Positions 48,773-61,432 of a DNA stretch of 64,000 nucleotides are shown here, piece by piece; the first letter of the stretch is position 1; each line of letters starts with the position of its first letter. The position numbers and the translations under genes were made by a program. Source of the DNA: Solen grandis (taxonomy: Eukaryota; Mollusca; Bivalvia; Adapedonta; Solenidae); NCBI GenBank assembly GCA_021229015.1, contig CM037777.1, positions 53,451,554-53,515,553 on the forward strand. The letters are read 5' to 3'. Under the pieces are notes generated by a model, which did not search any database, was not told the DNA's origin, and saw only the letters and a program-made list of their open reading frames with translations.

Positions 48773-49025
48773 TTCATGACATAACAACACCTATCATCAT
48801 CATTATAATAGCATCACCATGACACCTATCATTAAGACATCATGACCATGACACCTATCATTATCATTATGACATCATCATCACAACACCTATCATTATG
48901 ACATCATCATGAACACCTATAATTATGCCATCATCATGACACCTATCATTATTATGATGACATCATTTTCATGACACCTATCATCATTATGACATCATCA
49001 TCACAACACCTATCATTATTATCAT
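48731..49025. repeat. CAT microsatellite and derived minisatellite
   Basis: About 13 CAT triplets (48731-48771) are followed by roughly nine imperfect units resembling CATGACACCTATCATTATGA plus CATCAT. A related CATCAT-rich piece is near 49100-49150. Confidence 0.85.
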
Positions 49026-50120
49026 CTTTGATAAGGAAACATCAAGTGTTGGCCTAATTATTAACTGATATCTCCCTCATGGAAGTTGCTGTTGTTGACA
49101 TCATCATCACCATTATTGTTGCTTCTTATGGCATAATCTTCATCATCATTACAACAACAATCCCAACGTGTTGCTATGGTGACCAGGCCCTGGATACTGT
49201 CCCCTGAAGCAGCCCCAGACTTATTGATCAATGATCAGGTCCTGCTGTGCCCTCCCCACGATCATCAGCTTCAATGCCAGCCATTACTTTGCAGCAGACG
49301 ACAAAAAATTAGAAATAATAGCAACATGCAGAGACATTGCAGAATTTGTCACGAGGCATGTTGCATATCCCACCAGGTACAGAACAATTAATGTGCATTC
49401 AATGGCTTTGTTAAGCTCAATATACATCTATAGTGTTAAGTACATTTTGTCCCTCCCCCCTTTCATTTTTTTTATTACGAGTGTATTTTAAGGACACAAG
49501 AAAATGTCAAAAAGTGCACTTTTTTTGTTTAAGTGCATTTCATAGTGTCACCGATGGCCTGAACTAACATTGTCAATTTTACCTTTGTTTTTATGTATGA
49601 ACAACATAATTCAAAAATTAATCAGATATGACATGTAATAAAACACCATCATAGAAAAGCTTTTAATCTAGATCTTAACAAAACATCACCTGGTTTGCTG
49701 AATTAAGAAAAAAGTTTCAACTGAATAGTATCGAAGTACAATGGAGCTAATTAACCTAAACTAAAGAGCACCTGTATTTAATGGTTCTAATTATTTAACT
49801 AGCTCAGACAGACTGTCAGCCACATGGTATGCTAAATGACAGCATCTCATGAGATCATGATTTGATATTAGTTAATACATCATAATTTAGCTGTGATATA
49901 AACCTAGTGCCAGGATTAATCTGATGCTATTAAAGACACAAGTGGGGAAAAGAGAGAGAGAATTAAATATCCCTCAAAGGCAGGAAAAGAAAATTAAAGA
50001 AAATTGGGCCGATAAAGATTGGAGAGAAAAAAGGAGATAATCAAAGATTCTGGAATGGATTAAGTAATTCAAGAAATCTTAACTGTGTGATCTGGAATGA
50101 CCAAAATTACTTATTCTGAT
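49026..50120. other. Gene-free stretch
   Basis: The part at 49740-50060 is complex and holds homeodomain-like strings (GAGCTAATTAACC, GGATTAATCTGATG). It is compatible with a regulatory block but unproven. Frames at 49176-49491 have no motif. Confidence 0.3.
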
Positions 50121-50121
50121 A

Positions 50122-50245
50122 GCTTAACATCCCACCAACACTATTTCAGTCATTTGGAGACAATGTCTACTTGAGACAGATATATTGCTGCCACACTGCA
50201 GTATCATACGGTAGACATGTGTGGCATGATACCACACCCAGCTGT
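50122..50245 (-). mobile_element. SINE 3' part
   Basis: On the minus strand the segment runs from GGGTGTGGTATCATGCCACA through TACTGCAGTGTGGCAGCA to ATGACTGAAATAGTGTTGGT. It matches the 3' halves of the SINEs at 53.4 and 61.7 kb. The tRNA-like head is missing, so it is 5'-truncated or eroded. Confidence 0.65.
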
Positions 50246-50329
50246 AATATCAATAAATATGTAAATAGCAGGGCATGCACTTTGTATGACACTCGTGTGC
50301 CTTGTTAAAAGTCAATCCATGCAACATCA

Positions 50330-50720
50330 TCTCCTTTATATAGATCTCCAGTTGATACCTCTGTACTGAAGTCCCCACATACTTCCTGACGGGACATGGC
50401 TTCTTTAACCATTACCCTATCAATGCACTCATCATAGGTCAATTGGGGTCATCTCCGAATCAACTTGTGTCCTCGGATGCCCACTACTGAAGTGACCACT
50501 AGACCTCGGTCAAATGACCGCCTCTCATAAACTATTCATAAGCACAAAGACAATGGCCATACTGACTCTGCATGGTTTGATGACCATCTCACCAGTTTGT
50601 TCCATTTAATCAAATCAGCCTAGACTTCAAGTGGTCTCTCCTGGGAGGCCCCACGCTGCCGCAATAGTTGGAAACAAATTACTGTAATCATTTTAATCCC
50701 ATTTAATTAATAATCATCAT
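50330..50720. promoter_or_regulatory. Possible regulatory block
   Basis: This stretch is less AT-rich and less repetitive than its surroundings. It contains GGTCAAATGACC, an inverted pair of nuclear-receptor-type half sites with a 2-bp spacer, a second TGACC nearby, AGACAATGGCC (Sox-like), TCAAGTGG (Nkx2-like) and TTTAATTAATAATC. Motif clusters of this kind occur by chance, so the call is tentative. Confidence 0.22.
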
Positions 50721-52028
50721 CAACCATGTTGTAAACTGGATAACTATTATTGCTACTCTGACCTTACACTGACGTAGTTCAATCAATTTTATGCAAGCAC
50801 ACCATCAGCAATCTGTTAAATTTCCAAAATGTGCATTTTTAATTACTAGACATTTTAAACAAAGTATCTTTTTTATGTAAAACACTTTAAACATTGCATT
50901 TTATTTTGGAGAAAACTACATCATTTATTTTAAAATCAAAGTTAATTTGTTACAAATATAGGCTGAGTTCAATGTTATCCGAGTGCTATGTCATTATGCT
51001 TATCAGTAAAAATTGAAACTGTGATCAATACCCCTGCTATACCGCCTTAACTCAACTAAAAAATCATAACGAGAGCTTAATGCAAAACTACTGTAACTGC
51101 TTCCTAATTCATAGGTCAATACCACAAGTTTGGTATCATTGAAATTAGTACATAATAAACTGGAAAAAGAGACAAAAAAAAAGCAACAGCAGAGAGATAA
51201 AGAGTACCTAGTGTGTGTTTGATGGATTTTCTTTCAAGACACATGTCTGTGTAGTAATAGGCCCTTATAATCCTTGTCTAGGAACTAATGTGGTAGAGTG
51301 TCTAACCTGCATACCGAGGGTCCAAAGTTTGATTCAGTTCAGGGCAGTAGGGTTTTACTTGGTAACATGTGTAGTTTTCATGGCTTCAAGATATACTGAA
51401 TCTTTTGTAAGACAGGACAGGATGCAATGATACACAGCATACCTAATATAGCCGCCACTTCACCATGCCAAACTAAGGTATGATAATGAGGAAATCTACC
51501 TGTATGAAACCTAAAAACTTAAATGCAAAGAATTTTGATGAATGTATGCAATTGATATATAATTACATAATAGGGATACTGTCAGATGAAATTCATGAGA
51601 TACTGTGGCCAATCTCTGCACTGTATCAAAGAACAATTATGAAAAACCTACGAGAACCTGTAACTGCTTCTTCAGTGTATTCAGAAAACGCATAAATCTC
51701 ATAAAACGTCAAACTGCGGAATATCATCTTAACATTCACTGAGACATTCCAGGCATTAAAAACAAAGCCAAGAACAAAATGAATCACTTACAAAGATATG
51801 CCGAGATACAAATTGCACACTTACAGTTAATCAAAATGCGTTAATGTTGAATTAGGTGCAATTCAAGGAATAAAGGAGGTGAGATATAGCTACATATAAA
51901 CTGTGTATAAAGCATTTACTTTCCAATTCTTAATACCAGCCATATGCTATCACAGAAATAACAGAGGAGTCCCAACAATCCATTTATCCAATGAAAACTG
52001 AAAACAAAAAACTTCAGATTTGTAAAAA
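50721..52028. other. Gene-free stretch with a SINE-like head
   Basis: At 51285-51345, TGTGGTAGAGTGTCTAACC and GGGTCCAAAGTTTGATTC resemble a tRNA A-box and B-box at suitable spacing (plus strand), probably another SINE with unclear ends. Nothing else is recognised. Confidence 0.35.
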
Positions 52029-52298
52029 TTAGGAGCCTGGATAGCGTAGTGGTAATGCACCTTGCTTTTCACCACTGTGTACAGGGTTCTATTCCTGGTA
52101 ACATACGGGAGAGAGCACAGTTGTTGCCTGTCCAGACACATGGGTTTTCTCTGGGCTCTCCGGTTTCCTCCCACAATAATGACCACATATATCGCCATTA
52201 AAGCCATCAAGAGTGTCTAATATAATTTGTTAGAACTTGTTTCATAATCAGTGTAAAATGAATAAAGTTTAAAGTTTTGTAAAAAAAAAAAAAAAAAA
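52029..52298 (+). mobile_element. tRNA-derived SINE with poly-A tail
   Basis: It starts AGGAGCCTGGATAGCGTAGT (A-box GGATAGCGTAG region). CAGGGTTCTATTCCTGG gives a perfect B-box (GGTTCTATTCC). The body includes GGGCTCTCCGGTTTCCTCCC. It ends CTTGTTTCATAATCAGTGTA, AAATGAATAAAG and an 18-base A tail. The target duplication is unclear. The 3' part is related to the tails at 32750 and 37588. Confidence 0.8.
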
Positions 52299-52477
52299 GA
52301 TTTTTTAATTTTTAATCATCTCAAATTAAATATTTTTCTGACCTCAAAATTTTAATTATCTCCCCTTATTTGTTGACCTAGCAAGAAAATACAAACTTAT
52401 ACACATATAGTGTTATAAGCAAGCTATAACTACTGAAAACAGTCTTAGATTTCTTCAAAACTCTTGAGATTTTTTAG

Positions 52478-52719
52478 TTAACCCTTTCCCTCATAGAGGA
52501 CACCATGAAAAGACCTATGCGCACAGCATAAAACCAGATCAGCCTGCCAGTAACTCGCAGGCTGATCAGGTTTTATGCTGTTCGCTACTCATCAGTGGTC
52601 TGGAAATGAGGACTTTATAATTAAATTTGGTAAGGTTTAAGTGTGGTTTTCTGCAGATCAGGCTTTATGTGGTACCTATTGAGTGCGTCAAAATGAGTCT
52701 ATATGAGGGAAAGGGTTAA
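52478..52719 (+). mobile_element. TTAA-flanked MITE, copy I
   Basis: This 242-bp copy has perfect terminal inverted repeats and TTAA on both sides. Small changes are TATGCGCACAG in the proximal arm and TTCGCTACTCATCAG after the distal arm. It belongs to the GACACCATG variant group with H, K and L. Confidence 0.95.
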
Positions 52720-53378
52720 GGAAAATCTCAATTCGATACATTTTGTGGAACCTGTATTTTCTCTTCCCTCAAGGCAATATGTAGGATAGTGTTGTACAAG
52801 ATCTAAACTTGCTGATTATGAATACTTAAGATTTTATAAGTGTTTAAAATTATCATGGTTAAATGGGTGAGATAACGGACCAAAAATTGTTCATGCAAGC
52901 TCTGACTATGAACTGGTCAATAATCAAACTGACTTAAACAATCTTGAAATGACTTTAGAAAAACAAGGACTGATTAAATCGGGCGTCGAAAGGATTTTGA
53001 TTCTGCTTAATGTGATCCAGCTATCTCGTTCAAGCTGATGATGCTGAACCAAAACGCGAAGATTGCGCAGTGTTTCTTGTCGTCGGTTGTACCAAGCTAG
53101 ACACCCTGAGATCTAAACACCATTATACCCAAAGCAATGTTTGTCCATACAGTCAGAAATAATTCATTGAGAGTCTCTGAAAACACCTTGCCAGTAGCAA
53201 AACACGGAACACATGTGTCTGAGTTGGGCGATAATACAACTGTTTACATAAATGATATGTAATATCAACACTGATCCTACTTGCAAATACCAATATTTTG
53301 TTTTCTAGCATGTAATAGATACAAGATATCATACAAATCAAATGATCAGTGGTAAATGAGGGAGATATGGCAGTTTCA
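52720..53378. other. Gene-free stretch
   Basis: AT-rich DNA. No exon or repeat recognised. Confidence 0.35.
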
Positions 53379-53391
53379 CATGCATGAGACT

Positions 53392-53593
53392 AAATTTGTT
53401 GGTTTTACATCTCACCGACAGTATTTCAGTCATCTGATGACTCTGCTACCTTATACAGACAGACAGAGTGCTGCCACACTGCAGTATCATACCTGAGACA
53501 TGGGACATTGTGACATGACTGTTGGTGTGTAGTGGCTGTGAAATCAAACCCACACCTGAAACAGATGCTAACCCCTAGACCACACAGGGCCAC
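53392..53593 (-). mobile_element. tRNA-derived SINE with 13-bp target duplication
   Basis: CATGCATGAGACT stands at 53379-53391 and 53594-53606. On the minus strand it begins GTGGCCCTGTGTGGTCTAGG, followed by GGTTAGCA (A-box region), and has GTGGGTTTGATTTCAC as B-box. It ends ATGACTGAAATACTGTCGGT, the tail shared with the 23.5, 45.5 and 60.6 kb SINEs. The right duplication abuts MITE J, which starts in its last T. Confidence 0.88.
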
Positions 53594-53605
53594 CATGCAT
53601 GAGAC

Positions 53606-53847
53606 TTAACCCTTTCCCTCATATAGACTCATTTTGACGCACTCAATAGGTACCACATAAAGCCTGATCTGCAGAAAACCACAGTTAAACCTTACCAAAT
53701 TTAATTACAAAATCCTTATTTCCAGACCACTGAGGAGCAGCGAACAGCATAAAACCTGATCAGCCTGCGAGTTACTGGCAGGCTGATCTGGTTTTATGCT
53801 GTTCGCATAGGTCTTTTCATGGTTTCCTCTATGAGGGAAAGGGTTAA
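53606..53847 (-). mobile_element. TTAA-flanked MITE, copy J
   Basis: This 242-bp copy has perfect terminal inverted repeats and TTAA on both sides, and lies directly against the target duplication of the SINE at 53392. The hairpin has one apex change (ACTGGCAGG) and the body one distinctive run (TTACAAAATCCTTATTTCC). Confidence 0.95.
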
Positions 53848-53913
53848 ACTTCAATCTAAAGTTGTTCAATTATTCACTAAAATTTACAAAAATACCAACT
53901 AATAATTCAGCAG

Positions 53914-54016
53914 CTGATCAAGACAATGTTGATGATGCAGACAAAAATTATGAAATTCATGATAATATTAATGCTGAAAACCTTGGATTCTTGCATGAGC
54001 CAAAACAACAGAAAGG
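53914..54016 (+). CDS. Weak candidate exon, acidic
   Basis: AATAATTCAG precedes, and CAACAGAAAG followed by GTAATG (a fair donor) ends, a segment reading ADQDNVDDADKNYEIHDNIN followed by AENLGFLHEPKQQK. Composition is protein-like and acidic, but the acceptor lacks a pyrimidine tract. It may be chance. Confidence 0.2.
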
Positions 54017-54039
54017 TAATGAGAGTAAATTAACCTCAC

Positions 54040-54190
54040 CTGAACATGTTCTCCATGCAGGCTGATCTTGTTCTACACTGTTCAGTATACAATATAATTT
54101 TTCAGCAATCACCCCCATGAACAACTAATGATTCAGTCCAAAATGAAGAAAGAACAAGTCCAATTAACAGATGTAGAATGGTAAGGGTTA
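54040..54190. repeat. Possible degraded MITE-related sequence
   Basis: CATGCAGGCTGATCTTGTTC followed by TACACTGTTCAG resembles the distal hairpin arm of the TTAA MITE with about five changes, and GGTAAGGGTTAG near 54181 resembles its right end. Terminal repeats and TTAA flanks are not clear. Confidence 0.3.
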
Positions 54191-57100
54191 GATAGTAAAT
54201 ATCAGTGATACAATCCTTTTAGGGCTAACTTTAGCACTGACTTAATAGCTTAAGACAAGCTAGGGTCCAAGCTGACACTATTTTCACACTAAAACAGAGA
54301 CTGTTTACAGAAGAATCACTTACAAGTTCAAGTGGCCTCATTACAAAAGATGCACTTAGAGGATCCAGTGACAAAATCCCTTCAGAACAATTTGAACTTC
54401 ATGTCAATTTTGTCTAGAGGATCCATTCTCAACTTGGCCACATAAATGGATTGGTTAAAATTGTCTGCTCCATTAAACTCATTCAGAATGACATTTGGAA
54501 AGTTTTTCTCTGCTAGTGTACTACAAGCGTTCCCCTGTGTGTTGTCAACGCATTGCTTAGCTGATGCCTAGCGACAGTTTTGTGTGCCGAGATCATCTCA
54601 TGGTCTAATAAAACTGTAATATAATTTTAATTCCAAAGGATTTCATTCTTAGTTAAAATATTTTCTCTTCATTGATCAGTCTCAAGCTATTCAATTTCGA
54701 GGTCTGCCAGGTGTTCAATGTTTTCTCTTCTTTAAGGATCTGAGGTTTGAATTGTCTGATTCGGTTCGGATTCCCAGATTTCCATAACATCCAAAGAGGG
54801 AAAATTCATTAAAACCATTTCATGTTTACATTAGAATCAATTGCTGAATTTAGTCAATACCATATCTCAATGACCCCTTCTGAAGCTAGAAAGATTTGCT
54901 GCCAGTCAATCTTAGTGAAACTGGCCTGACAATTTTACTAAACAATCTGAGATTTTCAGAACTTTAAAACTAAAAAAATTTTTAAATAAATGTGACACCA
55001 TAATATTGATCAAATGATCCTAATATGGAAATACATTTATACACTTGCCCCCCCCCCCCCCCCAAGAAAAAAGAAAAGAAAAAAAACAACACACTGATAA
55101 AGGGTGTATTAAAAAAAAACCAAAAAAACTCTCAGTTGAAGTTTTCAATAAACAGATATTTGATCTTGGATCAGGAATTCTTTACCATTTTACAAAATAT
55201 CATCTACAGCAATCAACTATATGCCCAAACTTTCCATAGAAATTCATACACAAAAACCTCTTAAATCCCAATAGTCAATGATCAATACACAGTAAATAAA
55301 AAATCTTCAAATTCTGAATCGCCTCAAAACTGTGCAGATACCAACAGTCGAGTTCATAAGCACGAAAGATCAGAATACAATGCAGTCTGCCTGCTCACTC
55401 CATTAGCTGCATCAGCATCGATAAGTTTTGATACCCTGATGTCCCATTGATGCATTATTTAGTTCCCGTCTTCCTACCTAGTAAATACAAACATCAGCGT
55501 GTAACTGACAGACTACATGTGGCCCATTGCATCTAACATGCAACTTTTTTCACATCCCTTATCAGAATTCAATCTCATCAATATTTACCATTTACAGACG
55601 TATAAACACATGCAGCATGAATATCACATGTTTGTTACACTTCAAAATAACAAGAACAAAAAATTTAAAAATTCTCTTTTTAAATACTAACAGAAAACCC
55701 CTCAAAATTCATGATTAAAATGACAAAAAAAAATATACCCATACCAACTGCCCAGTTTGAAATAATGTTTACCATTAAAAAGAAAAAAAAAAGAGTGTTT
55801 TACGAAATTTCTGTTCCAACATACCTCCATGTTCACTTTACCATCACAACTCCAACAATTTAATCCCAAATAAAGGAAAGCACTTTCTTTTCTTTAAATC
55901 TACTTTGTTTTAATCTTAAAATAAATATCCCATAAGTGCACTAAAACTTTTCCAGAAAATGTAAACATTTAAGTTTCTTATTATTGTGTCTGCACAAGTT
56001 ATACAACTTTCTGGCTGTTTAATGAACTCTAATGGCTCCTATTTTCCAACAGTGCGTTAACAAGTACTTGGACAGTTTTGCTACCACTATGTAGCAAGCG
56101 AATTAAATGGTAGCCTAAAACTGTATTTTTAGCTCATCTCTAATCTTCCTCACATAAAAGCTTGATTTATCCATCACACAAAACATCCATTGTTGAACAC
56201 TTAAATTACTAAAATTCAGATCCAGTGTCAACAGTCACAGCATACACAAACATCCTTCACTGAAAAGTGTTTCTCAAAAAATGACATCTCGTTTGACAAT
56301 CTGTAATAATACTATCAACTTTCTGCACGTCAATCGAGGCGAACTTGTCCACAAAAAATCATTCACCCTAGTCAAGTAAACACAATATGATCACATCCTC
56401 TTAAAGTCACTAACAATTGTTGAAGAGCGTCTCTAAACTTCGGTCCAACATGGGATGCACAAATAAAATTAAAACCTGGAACGAGCCTGCTATGGACAGA
56501 GCCTTGTGACTGCCCTACTGCTAGCGCTGATGCACGAATATATATCCAATAGGATTTATTTACATTAAACGCAAACCTGTGGCCAGTGGAAGATGCTCAG
56601 AGAAACATCGTGGTTTGTGACAGTACGGAAGTGAACGAGAGAGAATCAATAGTGAAGTTTTATTCTCATTATAAGAGAACAGTCAATATTAGCGTGTTAA
56701 TCATTTATCAATCACTCTCAATAGGATGGATTTTCCGAGTCACAACTTCACACAATTCCAACTATAGCAAACGCTACGTTTTTCAGTATGTCATAGAATC
56801 CGCTTCCATATGGTCAATTTGTTCCTTTCAGGGTGTCAGCTTGTAGAATTGTTGGGCTACATAATGGTAACATGCCGCCTTTTCTTTCCACAACAATGTC
56901 CCTAATGGTGATATACTGGTAAGCCGGCAAGCTATAGGAAACACTGATTCAATGGTTGATATAAATTCACCAGAATTATTTGTTTCAGCTGTTTGTGCTT
57001 AATTCTATTATAACAAAATATAGATATCATGCAGTTGGCTATTACCTTTGTATGAAGTCTAATAACAACTTGACAAATATTTCACAAGAATTGATTTCTA

Positions 57101-60100
57101 TCATGCAACCAGAATATGGTTTCTGTGCTTCTAACCCAGAGCTTAAAGGATCTAGTTTATGATATTTTTTTTTTCTTCAGATTTTATTTTTCAATATATT
57201 TGTAGGCTATTTGTTTTACCTGAATATAAAAACCTCTTATCATTTGCAGATGCTGTTGCAATAGGACAGCATTATTAACTTTCAAGTGTTTAAGGTATTA
57301 CTAAATTATGTATCAGAATCATCTCTTTTGAAAGAAATTCTATTGTATTCATAGAAATTAAAATGAATTAAAAAAAATGTAAAATTGATTTATTGAATTT
57401 TTTTTTTTAATAAATTCGTATTTTATACATGAAATTAAAGGCCATCCTTCGTTTCACATTTTATAAACAACATCAGTAATGTTGTTCACTAAATCCAACT
57501 GGTTCCATTTAATATTATCTTCAACTTAAACCTGGTATTTCTTAATTTATGTGAATTCTAACAAATTATTTATAATTAATTTTCAGAATATAAATGCATT
57601 AACCTAATTAAATACACACATGCATAAAATCTCCAATAAATTTACACCTTGTTCAAAATCAAATTCATTTGCCCCCTTTAAGCTATACAAATGTATATAA
57701 TCCAGAAATAGTTTCACTAGCAGTTTACCTCAGCCTACTCAATCAGGCAAGTCTTCCTCTAGCATTCAAACCCCTGCATACAAAGTTCTAACCTATTTAA
57801 TGTGTCCTGCAATTCAATATGCACCAAATTCATTTGCCTCCTTAAGTCCCGAGGGTAGACAAATAAGGCCGTAATTCATTACTGTTGTAGAAAATTCTTT
57901 CCTGCTGCTCATTTTTTCACTCTTTAGTTGCTTGAAACAGGGTGGGAGACTCGGGATACATAAAGTGCAGGCTTGTCTTGTCCATTATTGGATGCAGGTT
58001 TGTTTTGACTATAGATAAAATGAACATACTTTATGCAATTTATGCCATGTTAGTCAAGCAAATCTTATGTAACATTTTCCTCCCTTCAAGAACATAGGTC
58101 TGTCTCAGTAATACATCAAATTTTCACGGTAAAAAAGATTTGCTCACACTGTTCAACCTGGTAAGTTTGCTAGATACCTACAGATTGACCAGGGTTTCCA
58201 CTGGTCACGTAGGTCACTCTCCCGACATGATGCAGGGTTCACCACCAGATTGGGATGTGAGTATTTACATATTCGGACATTGGCCAACTTAACCAAGGGT
58301 ATTGACATGACCAAACACAGGGTATAGGATTCTATGGGCATTCATCCAATTAACAAAATTTAATTATGCAAATTTACTTCTCATGTTATCTCCCCTGAAT
58401 TTCAAAATAAATGGGAATGAGAACTTGATTACATCAATAATTATTTATGTATCTATAGCTTTTTCCACATGACATTTCTTGTGTTTATTTGATCAGCACT
58501 ATGCAGACACTTTTTCATCATTTATTTATACCAATATGATAACAGCAAATGTTAACATGATGACATATATCAAACATTCAATCAAAAAATAAGGATCACA
58601 AATTTTCAGATGGAAGGTTGTTGTGTAATCTCTTCTGGGGGTGAGGATTCTTCAAGATTCAACCTAGACACTGTCAGGATAGTTTAAATAGACCTGGTTC
58701 CTTCGCAATATATATAAATAAATCTTTAAATTCAAAGGGAAATAAATCTAAGAATGATAGTGATTAATACCCCGGCATAATGCTAAGAGCTATAATTCTC
58801 ACAAGATCCTTGACAGAGTTATCTGCACTTGTCTGCTAATTGATATTATCATGATAAATCATTATTTCAAGAAACAACAGTTATCAAACAATGTAATGTG
58901 GGTGTAGGATGAGACATCAGGTGACAGGACTGAACGAGCATGGTTCCAATATATTATTAGTCCCCACTTCACTTATTGAAGCAGGGTATAATAACTAACC
59001 GGTTACAATAGTTATACTGGACTGATCCTAAATATGTATTTAGCAGCAGAAGGGAGGACCTCACTGGCCATCAGCACTCAACCTTAAGCTTCTGACAGAC
59101 ACAAATATGTAAAGTCTTTTGATTCACCTTTTAAAAGGAAACAAATGCATTCAGTCAGTCAAACAAAGAAATCTGTTTAAAATCTGCATGAAAAAAATCC
59201 CAATCTACTAATTAGTTTAATGTCTAGAACAAACTTTGACCTTATCAAAAAGAAGCTCATTGGACTATCAGCTGACTTCATAGGTGGTCAGTAGAAATCA
59301 TACTAGCCATATTCATACTTAAGACAAATCACCACAAGTCCACAGCCTGCTTGACCACACATCACTGGACTTCAGACATTGAGAGTATTTTTCTTAGGGT
59401 TATAATTGGTTTGACATGTACATTATTTAGTATTTTTCCACCATTTAAATCATTAATCAAAACCCAAATTTAGAATTTGCCCCTTCTTCAATGGCTGTTT
59501 TTTTCAGTATTTCATATAATTCCTCACTGTTTATTTTGCTAATGAAAACAACACTTCCATCTTTATGAAACTAAATGTAAGCAATGTAAACATGTCAAAA
59601 GTTTTGTTACATAGAGGGCTAAAAAGGCCCTGTCAGTCTTTTCCGTAATTATTTTCTCACAAAACTTGCTACAAAAAGCTTCTACTTGCGTTTTTTGCTT
59701 TCTTTATACCATTACATATATTGGATACAAATTTATCAGTCTGAAACAGCTTGCGAATCAGCGCGCCCCGGACAGTATGTGTCGTAATCCAATCAGATTA
59801 TTCTCCCACAACAGTCATCAACGCCTTAACTGTTCCGGCCAGCTATCCACACAAGAAACTTTTTTTGCTTACGTGCACATCTTTGTCTGAATAATAAATT
59901 TAATTTACACATAGACGCTTTCTCGTTGAGAACAAGCGATATCAGAGTATTTACAATTTACCAATTTGAGAATGCCACAAATTAGTTTAACTGTCTTTCA
60001 CTTCAGGTTGCTAGGCAACTCTTTTTATAGTGACCAGCATCACATGCAATGGACAAATTGTCCCTCTTTGATGAGTAAAGAAGGCCAGGCCAAATGTGGG

Positions 60101-60602
60101 GTTGCCTTGCAACAGGCTCATTTCCATAAGTGGTCAGACTGTGAAAATGACCGAGACAGAATCAGACCTTCGAACAATGACCCACACCACATAAGACCAA
60201 ACTCGTGTCTATCACGACATTGGTGGGGAAAGGGTGCACGTGAATTAGGCATTACTGATTAACTTGTCTGAAATTCACAATTATATTTCACACTCACTGC
60301 TGTGTTTCTAGAGCACATTTGTTTAATGATGATTTTTTTTTTAATTTATTGAATACACATGTGTCTCTTTTCTAAAAGTTAAAACAGAAAATAATGCTTC
60401 AGACTCACAAGATAAGCAAAAACCGTAATACTTCAACAAGCAAAACATCTCCAGAACCATTTTAAAACTATCCCTTTGTTTGATCTTGGCCGGCCATGGC
60501 TAAAAAATCTTCACTTTGTTTTATTATGCCGGACCATGGCTACAAAATCTTAATTTAAACAATCAAAAGCAAAGAAACTCTCTCATCTGATTAGTAGTAA
60601 GT
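54191..60602. other. Long gene-free stretch with few repeats
   Basis: This is the longest interval without a recognised repeat. A C16 run with A-rich sequence lies at 55048-55095. More complex, CpG-richer parts at about 54480-54620, 56480-56850 and 59990-60250 could be conserved regulatory sequence. A hairpin-like AGAGGGCTAAAAAGGCCCT near 59612 recalls the start of the Helitron-like family 2. The frames at 59966-60262 and 56586-56846 have no motif or splice support. Confidence 0.35.
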
Positions 60603-60616
60603 AGTAAGCTGCTAGC

Positions 60617-60858
60617 GGGGCCTCCGTGGCCGAAAGTCGCTGACTTTAACACTCACTCAGCCCCTCACCGTGTGGGTTGGAATCCCAGCAGGGTAATTCA
60701 GATTTTCATGTGAGGAAGCCTTTCAGCTGGCTTGCGGTAGGTCTGTGGTTCTACCCGGATGCATTCGGGGTCTTCCTCCACCTGTAATTAGCTGGATGTT
60801 GCTATATGACTGAAATACTGTCGAAGCGACGGTAAACTCAAATAGTCAAGTCAAGTTA
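60617..60858 (+). mobile_element. tRNA-derived SINE with 14-bp target duplication
   Basis: AGTAAGCTGCTAGC stands at 60603-60616 and 60859-60872, a perfect 14-bp duplication. The element starts GGGGCCTCCGTGGCCGAAAG, with GTGGGTTGGAATCCC as B-box. It ends ATGACTGAAATACTGTCGAA, GCGACGGTAAACTCAAATAG and a short CAAGT repeat. The undamaged duplication suggests a fairly recent insertion. Confidence 0.93.
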
Positions 60859-60872
60859 AGTAAGCTGCTAGC

Positions 60873-61379
60873 AGATTCAAAATATCTGCTCAAATCTCTG
60901 ATTTAAGTGAAAAATTGATGCTCATAGGAGCTTTATTCCAGCACTGCTTCATTCCAACAACAGGGAATAAACAAAGTGAAAATTCTAAATACTAAATAAA
61001 AATAGGGTCAGTAGATTGTTTTAATGTTTTGTGCTGATCATGTTCTGGAAGAAGTATTAACTGCAGATATGAATCTGGATACATTAATCTATAAAGTCAT
61101 GATTATCATGTTCATTTGTCCTGAAAAAATCAATGAGTTGATTGAAATATTCTTACTACTGGGGCCTACACAAAACATTGAACAATAAGACCCTAGTTCA
61201 AGCTGGAGAGTCTGCGTTATAACCAGCTACAATCTTCCTTGAGACAGTTCCCCCAGCTCTGCCAGCCTTGTTAAAGCCACTTCATCATTCACTGCTAACA
61301 TGTTAATCCAATTCAAACCCCTGGTTTGGCATACTTCCTTGATTATCCGCAACTTCTGATAAATGTACCATTTACTTAC
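60873..61379. other. Gene-free stretch
   Basis: AT-rich DNA without recognised repeats. Confidence 0.35.
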
Positions 61380-61432
61380 AAGGCAGCATGGAATAATAAT
61401 TCTCTTCCTCAAGACAATGCCAGGATAATTTC
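61380..61432 (-). CDS. Weak candidate 53-nt exon
   Basis: On the minus strand TTCAGTTTAATTGTTGCAG is a good acceptor, and TGCCTT followed by GTAAGT a fair donor. The frame GNYPGIVLRKRIIIPCCL is open and also open beyond both sites. There is no recognised family, so this rests on splice signals alone. Confidence 0.22.

Noticed and set aside
48731..49025. CRISPR-like array
   Set aside because: The units are a degenerate CAT-derived minisatellite without distinct spacers, and the DNA is eukaryotic.
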